Positions 29,001 through 36,262 of a stretch of 64,000 nucleotides of DNA are shown piece by piece (position 1 is the stretch's first letter; every line of letters begins with the position of its first letter). This DNA is from Synchiropus splendidus (Eukaryota > Chordata > Actinopteri > Syngnathiformes > Callionymidae), in NCBI RefSeq assembly GCF_027744825.2, contig NC_071336.1, positions 24,453,501 through 24,517,500 of the forward strand, written 5' to 3'. A model generated the notes under the pieces. That model did no database searches, was not told the origin of the DNA, and was given only the letters and a program-made list of their open reading frames with translations. The position numbers and the translations under genes were made by a program.

Positions 29001-32000
29001 TTTGGTTCTACACAAAATACAATGTATCCTCAGATCTGCAGATTTTCAAAATAAAAGGCCCATTTTTTTAGAGCTCTTTTGAATGCAATTAAATTATTAA
29101 ACAACAAAATAACAAATATATTACATTTTATTATTATTATTATTATCACTTTTTGAGTCATTTTAGAAGTAGCTTAGACTTTTGGGGGGAAATAAATGTT
29201 GTTTTGGCTGCAGGTGGCGGAGATGTGAAGATAGAGTCTCGCAAAGTCAACTTTAAGGACAAGGCTCAGTCCAAAGTGGGCTCAATGGACAACGTCAGTC
29301 ATTCACCGGGAGGAGGAAACGTCAAGGTGAGTTCATCCAGCCATCCTCACTCTCTTCTGGAAGCTGTTTGTTGAAAGTGTCATGCATGCTTTAAAAGATT
29401 CCTCATGAGCATGCTCCACTTATCCACCATGAGATTTTGTTTGGACGTTGTTCCCATTTTCCTGCCAAAACCGTTGCTCTTGTGTGAACGTCCTGTTGTG
29501 TTGTCGTCGTCACCCAAAAAGGAACTGAAAGGTGCAATCAAGAAAAATAACTACAGTTATTTGAAAGCGTCTCTCGACAGTGGAGATCATAATCTCTGAG
29601 CTGCTAGAGCCCTTTGTTCTTCCCTTCTCCTCCTCCATAGTAATTTGGGTACAACAGATCCAGGGAGTGATGCTCAGCGATGATGTCGCCTGACCCCTCA
29701 GCCTGTCGCCCAGTCTGTCTGTGCTGCATCATCCCTGCATGCTCTTACATCCTCCAGCGTCTGCTCACTCCATTTTCCAAAAAATCTCAAAATAGCATCA
29801 AAACACTTGTTGCTCGCAGACAGCCTTTTAACTAGCAGCTATTCTGGAGCACTTTGGAATCGGCTATTTTTAACTAAATGGCTGGTAGATTGTTTCCCGT
29901 CAGACAGAAGTGATGAAATTAACTCCTCCTTACTCTGGCTGCAGTTTAGTTTAGTGATGTGGTGAATGGTTCAGTATGAGGTGAGTGAATACATCAATGA
30001 GGAATGTGTTATTATTATTACTATTATTACTTATTTATTTATTTTTATTTCTATCTTAAGGTTCTGAAACTTGGCATTAAGGCAACATCGGGACTCGTCC
30101 ATTATGGAACAATAGAACTGCCTCACTGGACTTTGAAATTGAGCTTGAATTGAATGTCTATCAGTGAAAAGTGCATCGACTTGGGTTTATTTTTCTTTGA
30201 GTTTTGAGAGCTTAGCAACGGCTGTGTATTTGCGCCATGGGGAAAAAAATATGGAAGCGGGCATCATGATGCGTGATGAGTTTGAAACGCAGAAATTCTG
30301 AAACTTTAAAATCCGAATTTCTGAGAATATAAACTTGAAACTTCGAAACTCAGAATTTCTCAATGTGTTTCTGTTTTTATTTGATTTATTTGTGTTTTTT
30401 TCACATTTTTTGTAGTTTATTTCTTTATTTTTTTTGTTTGTTTTGTTTTTTTCTTCATAATTTTGATAAACTGTGAATTTAACAAAAGTTTTATAGATTT
30501 TTTTTTAGCTGTGTGAAAAATTATGTGAGAATTAGCTAGGAATAGTTATCAATCGACGATTCAGCCAATCAAAATACAGCATGCTGTCAGCAAATGCCTG
30601 TATTGCACCAGACGCACGCCTCATGAGGCAACCTTAACAACCAAGTGGTACCACTCTATTTGGTTTCCAAAGAAATACATGCAACAGAAAACTGCAACCA
30701 GTCAACATCGTTTGAGGGAGGTGCCATTTCACTTTGTGGTCATGATCTATGAGACCCCAAGAAAGGAGACATAAACCTGTGTTTTGCTGTGTCCACTCAT
30801 TGTTGTTGAAAGGCTTTGAATCTGTTTTGTGTCCTTTTTTAATCACCTTTTATTTGACTTTTATCGTGACCCATCTTTGCCAACCTGGCTCCAGAGCAGC
30901 AGACAGTTTGGACACGAAACCATCGACCTGATTTGAAATGAAACTGCAGCCGAGTGTTGACTGACGAGGTTCTTGAGCCAGGTTGTTCCTCCACCTGACA
31001 CGCCCTGCTATGTGTTTCTAGGCTGAGGGGAGTCAGGAGACAACACAGGGGGAGGGGACTCCCTCGAGTGGTACCCCCGCCCCTGGCTCCGAGCCGGGGC
31101 AAGTGGGGAACTCCCCTGCTCAGGAGAATGGGCTGAAGGAGGGGATTGCCTGTGAAAGTGAGGGGCTGAAAGAGTCCCAGGTTCTGGATTCATGCATCCC
31201 AGAAACAAGTAAGTTTGTGTGTGTTTGGACGACATCTGTCTGCTCCGTAACAACCGCTCTGAGTCTGTGCTGATAACTTCATTCAGTCATTTCTCATCCA
31301 TGCAACACAAAAATAACGACTGTTGTGTGTTCAGATCAAAACACGTGTTTGGGTTTAATCCTCATGAAATGTTGCATTTTTCCCACTGGATTTAAACTGA
31401 ATGAAAAATATTTTTGTTTAAATCTTTCTTTAATGAACCCAAAAATACATTTTGTGCTGAGATCAACATTAATGACTGGTTCGTTTTTCACGTAATCATT
31501 TTTTAAAAGTTTGAAATGTTCATTACACGAAATTTGATTCCACTTCGAGGATTTTTGTGACATGAAAAAGTATCTTTCTAAGTATAAACGATTACAGCAA
31601 TCCCTCTGCAAATAACTGCATCAAGTTAATGTTCAGGTTTAATCCTCCCAAAAAATGTTCTCCCAATATTTATATGAAAGGGATTTGTTTCATTTTACTT
31701 TTTATTAAACCATACCATACCATGCCATATTTATTTATAAAGCACTTAAAAAGCAATGGAAGAGCGTCACTGTACAACTGTAAAATTAGGATAAAACAGA
31801 CATTAAAAACAATAAATACATAAAATTAAAACAGGGCAGATACATGTTCCAGATGTATAAGAGTTTTTTTGTTTTTTTTATTCTTTATTAAAGAAGAAAA
31901 TCTTTTAGTCGCTCTTCCTCCCGTTCCCTGAACCGAAGCGCCATCTTCTGGTCATAAAACAAAATACAGAGAGTCAGTGCAACGGTACCAATCTGAATCT

Positions 32001-32524
32001 GAAGTGGCGACCACCACAAGTGAATTTTCCTTAAAACCCCAGTTACTGTTATCAAATCAGCTCCAGAGCTGCGGAGTAACTCACTTAGCTCAATGAAATG
32101 TGGCGCGTCGCACTCGACTTGATCAGTGTTCGGTGTGAACGCACCACAGTGGAGAGTGCTTGTCAGGCTGTGTGTGTCCATCATGTTCTCTGGCGTCACC
32201 TCACCGTATCACCATCATCTTTCGACTTCTTATCTTGCAGGCATCTAATTCTGCTGTCGCTCTGCCCCCTCCTCTTCTAACACCCCCCTCCCCACCCTCC
32301 CTCTTCGGTCTGTTACCACCTCTCTGCTTTAGATTGAGTCTTTCAAGCTCAACTTCCGCGAGAATGCTCGCTCTCGCACGGACCACGGCGCCGACATCAT
32401 CACCTGGCCGCCCACCAAGGACGACAACGCACCCCAACCACTTGGCTCCTCCTCTCGTCTCCAGCAACACCATGTGACTCAGCCCTCTGTTTGTGAACCC
32501 GCCTCCGCTCTCTCGGTCCAGTAG
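4949..32524 (+). CDS. map4: map4, microtubule-associated protein 4 (5' partial)
   Basis: MAP4 is the broadly expressed tau/MAP2-family protein that binds and stabilises cytoplasmic microtubules. Proposed coding exons: 4949-5023, 5518-5706, 8420-9772, 22445-23466, 23828-24079, 25125-25287, 25356-25418, 26194-26483, 26772-26828, 28102-28194, 28737-28818, 29214-29326, optional 31022-31208, and 32333-32524. Codon phase is continuous across every junction. Four tau-type repeats, each ending HxPGGG, identify the family. MAP4 rather than tau or MAP2 is supported by the VQIVSKK and VQILNKK repeat starts, the SKTDGKP exon, and a cassette exon ending [11 protein letters not shown] like mammalian MAP4 tails. 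The part in the window encodes about 1313 residues. The N-terminus is off the left edge. An alternative first exon is proposed at 16519-17920. Introns carry several fold-back MITEs. Confidence 0.9.
5518..5706 (+). CDS. map4: map4 exon, Pro/Ala-rich projection domain
   Basis: Acceptor 'gattgacag', donor 'GCAG|gtgaga', 189 bases. It encodes an Ala/Pro/Val-rich disordered segment (..[19 protein letters not shown]..) like part of the MAP4 projection arm. It enters and leaves in phase 1, matching the neighbouring exons. Confidence 0.7.
5707..8419 (+). other. map4 intron with a TIR element
   Basis: No coding exon was recognised. It holds a MITE-like element at 5957-6426 with terminal inverted repeats. 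The rest is AT-rich single-copy-looking DNA, including short A and T runs. Confidence 0.6.
5957..6426. mobile_element. MITE-like element with 'taccgtaatttt..ctataagccgc' type termini
   Basis: The left end reads 'taccataattttcagactat' and the right end 'agcggcttattgtccggaag' followed by 'ttacggt', roughly the reverse complement of the left end. The inside has 'cataagccgcacccgcctg' and 'cacacggctt'. This terminal signature is familiar from fish genomes as a non-autonomous DNA transposon. No transposase frame is visible and no clear target-site duplication could be assigned. Confidence 0.65.
8420..9772 (+). CDS. map4: map4 large projection-domain exon
   Basis: Acceptor after 'cattcaaaacaag' and donor 'GAAG|gttggt' bracket 1353 bases. 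It encodes a disordered projection segment. A Lys/Arg-rich patch ([28 protein letters not shown]) comes early, followed by Ser/Pro/Asp-rich acidic sequence with repeated SP sites ([23 protein letters not shown]). It starts in phase with the 5518 exon and ends in phase 1, compatible with the 22445 exon. The exon reads on to TAA at 9781, so retaining the intron would end the protein just after the donor. The donor GTTGGT is weak. Confidence 0.8.
10615..10805 (-). mobile_element. LINE (non-LTR retrotransposon) 3'-end fragment
   Basis: Read on the minus strand, it contains 'gacatgattagtgacaagga', 'tatcagagggacatcccagg', and 'gatggtctggacatgtgaag'. This matches the recalled end of the reverse-transcriptase ORF in common fish LINEs ('..atcagagggacagc..', '..ttggacatgtgcagagg..'). 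It is truncated at both ends and carries stops. The clade cannot be assigned by eye. Confidence 0.65.
15314..15362. repeat. Perfect 22-bp inverted repeat (hairpin)
   Basis: The left arm 15314-15335 reads 'aaaataatggaaacacctt' plus 'aaa'. The right arm 15341-15362 is its exact reverse complement, with a 5-base loop (aaagc). No mismatches were seen. Confidence 0.9.
16282..16518 (+). promoter_or_regulatory. map4: Probable internal promoter / 5' UTR of a shorter map4 transcript
   Basis: Purine-rich, GAGA-containing sequence directly precedes an ATG in good context (A at -3). An in-frame TAG at 16480-16482 closes the frame upstream. No pyrimidine-rich splice acceptor in the right phase precedes the coding part. 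A GC box lies near 16227. Together these favour a first exon rather than an internal exon. The transcription start cannot be located from sequence. Confidence 0.45.
16519..17920 (+). CDS. map4: map4 alternative first coding exon (proposed)
   Basis: A 467-codon open frame starts [20 protein letters not shown] and ends ..[11 protein letters not shown] before donor 'GATG|gtaggt'. It leaves in phase 1, so it joins the exon at 22445 in frame, giving a product of about 1242 residues with the full repeat domain. It is disordered and rich in SP/TP sites ([35 protein letters not shown]). It has an acidic patch ([15 protein letters not shown]) and two NPF tripeptides, the type of motif bound by EH domains. 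It cannot be spliced in frame after the 8420-9772 exon with any good acceptor, so it is modelled as an alternative start. I do not recognise this domain from mammalian MAP4, and a separate gene cannot be excluded. Confidence 0.65.
17921..22444 (+). other. map4 intron, 4.5 kb
   Basis: No coding exon was recognised; the short open frames are not bounded by matching splice sites. It includes a fold-back MITE copy at 22174-22360 immediately before the next exon. Confidence 0.6.
22174..22360. mobile_element. Fold-back MITE family, copy A
   Basis: Ends TAGTGATG..CATCACTA. The left arm has 'aaacagtgtcctaattttca' followed by 'gaggccactagatggtgct'. The right arm has 'tctctgaaaatcaggacatt' then 'tttcatgaaacctcatct'. 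The arms are roughly reverse complements. The left arm contains CCACTAGATGGTGC (22246-22259), one base off the CTCF core consensus. Confidence 0.8.
22445..23466 (+). CDS. map4: map4 Lys/Glu-rich exon with SEKP repeats
   Basis: Acceptor 'cttcctcttcag', donor 'GCAAAG|gtaaag', 1022 bases, phase 1 in and 0 out. It encodes an extremely charged KE-rich segment ([18 protein letters not shown]..), probably an extended or single-helix-like part of the projection arm. At about 23140-23290 there are five imperfect units of the type [15 protein letters not shown]. It continues into a Lys/Ala-rich stretch leading to the basic region. The 368-codon frame on the opposite strand is a by-product of this composition. 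Confidence 0.85.
23828..24079 (+). CDS. map4: map4 basic Ala/Thr/Ser/Pro-rich exon
   Basis: Acceptor 'ccgacgtag', donor 'CCCAAG|gtaagt', 252 bases (84 codons), phase 0 at both ends. It encodes a basic Ala/Thr-rich sequence ([17 protein letters not shown]..). In MAP4, the equivalent Pro-rich basic region flanks the repeats and increases microtubule affinity. Confidence 0.85.
24080..25124 (+). other. map4 intron with MITE copy
   Basis: Mostly non-coding, with fold-back MITE copy B at about 24229-24470. A segment near 24155 ('aaccacgcccctcactgagc') is shared with about 2775. Confidence 0.65.
24229..24470. mobile_element. Fold-back MITE family, copy B
   Basis: The left arm is eroded ('ggtgaggcttcatgaaacag' then 'tgtcttgattttcagaggcc'). 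The right arm is well preserved ('gcgccatctagtggcctctg' then 'aaaattaggacactgtttca') and ends 'ctcatctacccatcgcta'. The right arm carries a perfect minus-strand CTCF-consensus sequence at 24381-24394. The left arm has CCACTAGATGGCAT, one base off, at 24291-24304. Confidence 0.8.
25125..25287 (+). CDS. map4: map4 basic-region exon
   Basis: Acceptor 'tcgtccttacag', donor 'CTGG|gtacga', 163 bases. It encodes [20 protein letters not shown].. and ends ..TATKKPLG, a typical MAP4 Thr/Ser/Ala/Lys-rich linker. Confidence 0.8.
25356..25418 (+). CDS. map4: map4 small exon ([12 protein letters not shown])
   Basis: Acceptor 'aaatgtttcag', donor 'GCAG|gtacat', 63 bases. It encodes [20 protein letters not shown], resembling the recalled SKTEGKP..EVKK stretch of mammalian MAP4. 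It follows the previous exon after a 68-base intron. Confidence 0.8.
26194..26483 (+). CDS. map4: map4 exon: Thr-rich basic region and start of repeat 1
   Basis: Acceptor 'ccttcctcctgcag', donor 'GGAAAG|gtatga', 290 bases. A Thr/Ser/Arg/Pro-rich stretch is followed by microtubule-binding repeat 1 ([20 protein letters not shown], then PGGGK). This corresponds to tau exon 9. Confidence 0.92.
26772..26828 (+). CDS. map4: map4 57-base inter-repeat exon
   Basis: Acceptor 'cctgtctccccag', donor 'GGCAAA|gtgagt', phase 0 both ends. It encodes [19 protein letters not shown], inserted between repeats 1 and 2 where mammalian MAP4 has a longer inter-repeat insert that tau and MAP2 lack. Because it is symmetric, it can be skipped without changing frame. 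Confidence 0.7.
27392..27515. mobile_element. Fold-back MITE family, copy C (shortened)
   Basis: 'tgatgggtcaatgaggtttc' at the left and 'tgatacctcatatacccatc' at the right, with both CTCF-like cores deleted. A partial arm ('tcatgaaagtgtcctcattt' then 'tccaaggtcactagatcaca') lies at about 27175-27230 in the same map4 intron (26829-28101). No coding exon lies between. Confidence 0.65.
28102..28194 (+). CDS. map4: map4 microtubule-binding repeat exon (R2)
   Basis: 93 bases, phase 0, the same length as tau exon 10. It encodes [20 protein letters not shown], then [11 protein letters not shown]. The opening hexapeptide resembles the tau amyloid hexapeptides, with Ser in place of the Tyr of tau repeat 3. 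Confidence 0.92.
28737..28818 (+). CDS. map4: map4 microtubule-binding repeat exon (R3)
   Basis: 82 bases, the same length as tau exon 11. It encodes [20 protein letters not shown], then DNIKHKPG. It contains the single conserved repeat cysteine (SKCGS). Donor 'CCTG|gtgagc'. Confidence 0.92.
29214..29326 (+). CDS. map4: map4 microtubule-binding repeat exon (R4)
   Basis: 113 bases, the same length as tau exon 12. It encodes [20 protein letters not shown], then [18 protein letters not shown]. It ends on a codon boundary, allowing the next junction to use either 31022 or 32333. Confidence 0.92.
29327..31021 (+). other. map4 intron before the C-terminal cassette
   Basis: Non-coding. It contains a short ATT-rich microsatellite near 30008-30050 and T-rich stretches around 30360-30510. 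No fold-back element was recognised. Confidence 0.6.
31022..31208 (+). CDS. map4: map4 frame-switching cassette exon, MAP4-type tail
   Basis: Acceptor 'tatgtgtttctag', donor 'ACAA|gtaagt'. Its 187 bases are not a multiple of three. It encodes an acidic Gly/Pro/Ser/Glu tail ([20 protein letters not shown] ... [13 protein letters not shown]). Joining to 32333 makes ACA AAT TGA, so the protein ends ..CIPETN, close to the recalled mammalian end ..QIQETSI. Skipping it gives the tau-like tail instead. Confidence 0.8.
32333..32524 (+). CDS. map4: map4 last coding exon, tau/MAP2-like tail
   Basis: Acceptor 'tctctgctttag'. Joined directly to repeat 4, it reads [20 protein letters not shown], then [11 protein letters not shown], and ends ..ASALSVQ at TAG 32522-32524. 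The DHGADI core matches the segment after the repeats in tau and MAP2. After the 31022 cassette it is read in another frame and stops at once (TGA 32335-32337). Confidence 0.85.
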   Translation: MESFKLNFRENARSRTDHGADIITWPPTKDDNAPQPLGSSSRLQQHHVTQPSVCEPASALSVQ

Positions 32525-33347
32525 GAGGACAGCGGCCCCTCGAGGGGATTCCTCGCTCTCCACTCTGCTTTATAGTGACTCCTTCATCATCATCATCATC
32601 ATCTCTTCTGCTCCCGCCCTCTTGTCTGTGGCCAAGTGACTCGAGAGACTTGTAAAAGTGAAGGGAGATATTTGAATATTTTGGGATTCAACCTCTGCGA
32701 AGAGGGCGACGAAGACTTGTAGGTTACCGACAGCCCGACGATGGACTTCACCGTCTCCCGTCCTGCATCAACCACTTACTCACCCAACAACAATCTGCAC
32801 TCGTAGCCACTGTTCACCTTAAAAAAAAAGCAGCTCCTCACCGGTTCTCATCTTCTAGTGATATAAGCATCGTGCACCTCTTGGCTCCTCACTCGGATCA
32901 CTCATCATCAACTATAACGTTAGACAACGCGTAGGCAGTGTGACGCATTTAAAGGCAGTGTAACTCTATTCTCTGTGTTTGTGACCGTGTGTGATTGACA
33001 AACTCGATGTTCTGAACTTCTTGCTTTTTTTTTTCTTTTTTTTTTTTCTCGAGTTAAGTTTTACCCAGGGCGAGCACAACGGATAAGCTGGAGTTCAACA
33101 GCACACTAGAGAGGGAGAGACGTTCAAGTGCAGCGCGGAAAGTGACGAGCGTGTCTTAGCATCGTGGCAAAAAGGGATATGAAGGTGTTTAAAGGGGAGG
33201 AGAGACAAGGCTTAACACGGTGACGCCGATGAAACCAGGGCTGAAACGTTCTTCAGCATATCATATGGAAAACATTTTCATCTGCTTTTTTCGTTTCAGG
33301 AGGCTTTGTTTGCCTGTTTCTTATTACGCAGTCTTCTGTCATTAAAC

Positions 33348-33655
33348 TAGGGCTGAGAATTCAACATCTTAATTTCAATTAATTATTTGCAGAAAAATAA
33401 ATCGTTAATTGACAACAATAACTCAGATTAATCACGTATAAATTTCCTTTTGTTTTTCAGTGCACCACATTACACAGTGTGATGTCATAACTAAAACATA
33501 CTCAGGATAGAAGCACAATCCATGTTCTATACTCTTCATGCTTTTGTGCACAGATTCATTCAGTTATCTAATATTTAGATGAGATTAATCGCGATTAATA
33601 AACAACAGACCTTAATCATTTAACCTAATTAATTCGATTTTTTAATCGAGTACTG
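33348..33655. repeat. AT-rich interspersed repeat with 16-base palindrome
   Basis: It begins 'tagggctgagaattcaac' and contains repeated 'taattaattc/gattaatc' words and a perfect palindrome ATTAATCGCGATTAAT at 33584-33599. Sequences starting 'agggctg' with 'gattaatcgcgattaat' are a familiar fish and vertebrate interspersed repeat. No protein-coding content. Confidence 0.55.
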
Positions 33656-35217
33656 TTTAAATATATAGATTTATGAGTAGAATAAATGAGAAAAAAACTG
33701 GAAAATGATCTCAAATTAACGCTGACACTTTCACTTAGTACAAAAAAAAAAAAGTAAAACCTCTGCAAAAACAACACTGTAATAACCTGAATTCACAACA
33801 ATCTCGTCCTTCTTCTATAGTTGGTGTAATTTGTTCATCATTTTTACTTGTTTTATTGATAAATTGAGTTCTTGAAGATCTTATAACTGATGGAAATGCT
33901 AACATGTAATTCATTATTTTAAACTCAACAGTAGTTTTGGAGCCTTCAGATGATGTTAGTTAGCGTTAAGATATTACCTGCTCACACAGCAATCTTATCT
34001 TTGGATCTGATTCCAGGTTTTTTCTTGATTCATTCTTCAGCTATTTTCACCAAGTCCTTCACTGAACCAAACCTATTCGGCACCGTAACACTTCAGTGAC
34101 ACATCAGCAGTGATTTTACTTGTGCATAAATTATGTTTTTTAAAATGGCGACCAACCAAAATGAGCTGGGAAGCGCTTAAATCTGACGTCGAAGCTGCGT
34201 TTCTCCAGCAGAGTGTGTCTGTGCCTGTCAAGGATTGTGTCTCGCTAAAGCAGCACCTAACAAGAAGTCCTCGATTTTGACGATATCTCCCCTTGTGCCT
34301 GGCCTGTCCTTCCATTTTTAGCTCTGAGATTCACCGTGCCGGAGACTTGAGCGCCAGAAGCGGAAACTAGCAGCCGTTTTCTTTGTCGCAATAACTTGCA
34401 TCTTTTCAAAGTTGAGTAAACTTGCTTCCCGCATGACGCCACTTGTGGTTTGCTCTGAAGACGCTGCATGAAATGCTGTCGCTCAGTCTGCTGCCGCACC
34501 GCCGATAGACCCCCATTGCTCATGAGATTGCACTCTGATGTACATAGATATTCTCTCGCGGGTGTTTATCGTCATTTAAAAACAAACTGCAGCAACAATA
34601 GGAGATGAGCGCTAAATTGTTTCACGGGTTGTGGCGTGGCGTGGCAGGGTTACGTCCTTTTTCTTCCGAAAGAGGCCTCTGAAGTGAAAGAATGTCTTAG
34701 TTATACAGTGCTAGAGGTAAACAGCCCTTTTTTTTCTATTGAACGTTGTGTTTGTGAAGAAATTCTAAGCTTAACTCTCGTCATCTCGGTTTGAGTTATT
34801 TTACGTGGGATGATTCAAGGCAGTTTCTGTAAACTCTGCATACATTGAAGCATAAGTACCATTCGGTCGAAGCCTTGTCTTAAATATAACTATATCAGAC
34901 ACAAACTCTGCTGCTTCATGTGATGAAAGCAAGCAGGGCGGATCAGAAAGTGGACCTGACCCATGGGGTCGATGGGAGCTCGGAGCTTGCTGTAGACGCA
35001 CCAGCAGCCATGCAAGTGTAACACTAGCAGCGTCGCCGATTAATACCTACACAGCATGCTAATGACTCAACTATGGGATGTGTTAGGTCGACCTCCTTAT
35101 TGTTTTTGCTCTTTTTCAGTAATTTTATTTCATTTTAATTTTTTTTTTTTTTTTGGTTTGGAACAAACGTGTTTATTGTGATTACTTGTTAATTAGTGAT
35201 GTGATTATTAAACATGA

Positions 35218-35223
35218 AATAAA
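35218..35223 (+). terminator. map4: Candidate map4 poly(A) signal
   Basis: AATAAA following an AT-rich tract and about 500 bases before the next promoter region. Earlier signals exist, so the site in use is not settled. Confidence 0.4.
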
Positions 35224-35748
35224 AGAGACTAAAATGTACTTTTGTATTGTCTCAATGTTATTTAGAATTAAACCGTCTTTTATGAAATCGTTTATGAAAT
35301 ATGAATTTATAGCTTATAGTTGTGAAAAGCGTAGTGTCATACACCACGTGTGGTCAAGCGTATTATTAAGCGAATCAACTGAATTATCGTTATTTTCTGC
35401 ATCAAGAACTTCACCAAGGCATATTTGAAGGACTCTGTAGGTGGCAGTATTGAGGCCTCGCTCTGCATCGGCTCCATGAATCGGCGAAGACCAAGCAGAA
35501 GACAGACCGCATTCTTCATGCAATGTTTTGGTTTTCTTTGCATTAAAAATGTCTTTTACTTTTTTCCTTTTTTTGTGTGAAATTCGTAAGTCAGATGTTC
35601 TGCAAATTAAGTAAAACATTAAACTCTGTTTTTACATGCAAATTAGACGCATTTCTTAAAATTTCTTAAATCATCTTGCACTTACTTTAAATGAATATTA
35701 TTTAGACAAATAATAAAAACAGTCACTACGACGGTTACGGTTTACTTA

Positions 35749-35892
35749 CCGGTAGGTGGCAGTGTGGTATATTCCGATTGACATGCCTCGATTCATAGTG
35801 ACGAAGAAGACTTCGTGATGTGGATTATTTCTTGCTAAATCGATTAACCGTTCGTTTGTCCTCTTCAAATCTGAAACGAAGAGCCACTAAGG
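35749..35892 (+). promoter_or_regulatory. ift74: ift74 promoter-proximal region / 5' UTR exon
   Basis: CCGGTAGGTGGCAG at 35749-35762 resembles both CTCF-type and YY1-type sites. It is followed by 'gacgaagaagacttcgt' and a probable non-coding exon ending 'GCCACTAAG|gtttgt' near 35891. The start codon lies in the next exon at 36263. A related 'tgtaggtggcagta' occurs at about 35435. Confidence 0.45.
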
Positions 35893-36262
35893 TTTGTATT
35901 TATACTGCCTGCTAAAGTATACACTCAGTAAAATCAGACATTGTTTTCTTTCTGCTGGCTAATAGGTAATTGCTAATGTCGTCGTCACGTTATTCTACTG
36001 TCACACCGCAACCTTTTGGAATTAAAATGGCACTTGAATTGGCACAAAGATGGCACTGACTGTGTCTCTCCACTACCTTTTTTGTAAAAGCTGACGTTAA
36101 CGTCAACCAACAGTCAGATAAACAAAACGGGTCGAGTTTAAATCATAACCAGCCAGTGGTTCTTCATTGTACTTGTTATATACTCAACTTTTTTTTACCT
36201 GGATGATGTAACCTCGTACAAATGCTTGCAACCTCTATTGGCTCAGCGTCCTGCAAGACAGC

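Larger units (their letters stand above)
32525..35240 (+). other. map4: map4 3' UTR and downstream repeats
   Basis: No further coding exon. It contains a CAT trinucleotide run (about 32584-32602) and an AT-rich interspersed repeat at about 33348-33655 including the palindrome ATTAATCGCGATTAAT. The best poly(A) signal after the AT-rich tract is AATAAA at 35218-35223. An earlier AATAAA lies near 33397, so shorter transcripts are possible. Confidence 0.5.

Noticed and set aside
31700..31830. 'ccataccataccatgccata' then 'tttatttataaagcactt'
   Set aside because: Looks like the tail of a fish interspersed repeat but too short and diverged to classify.
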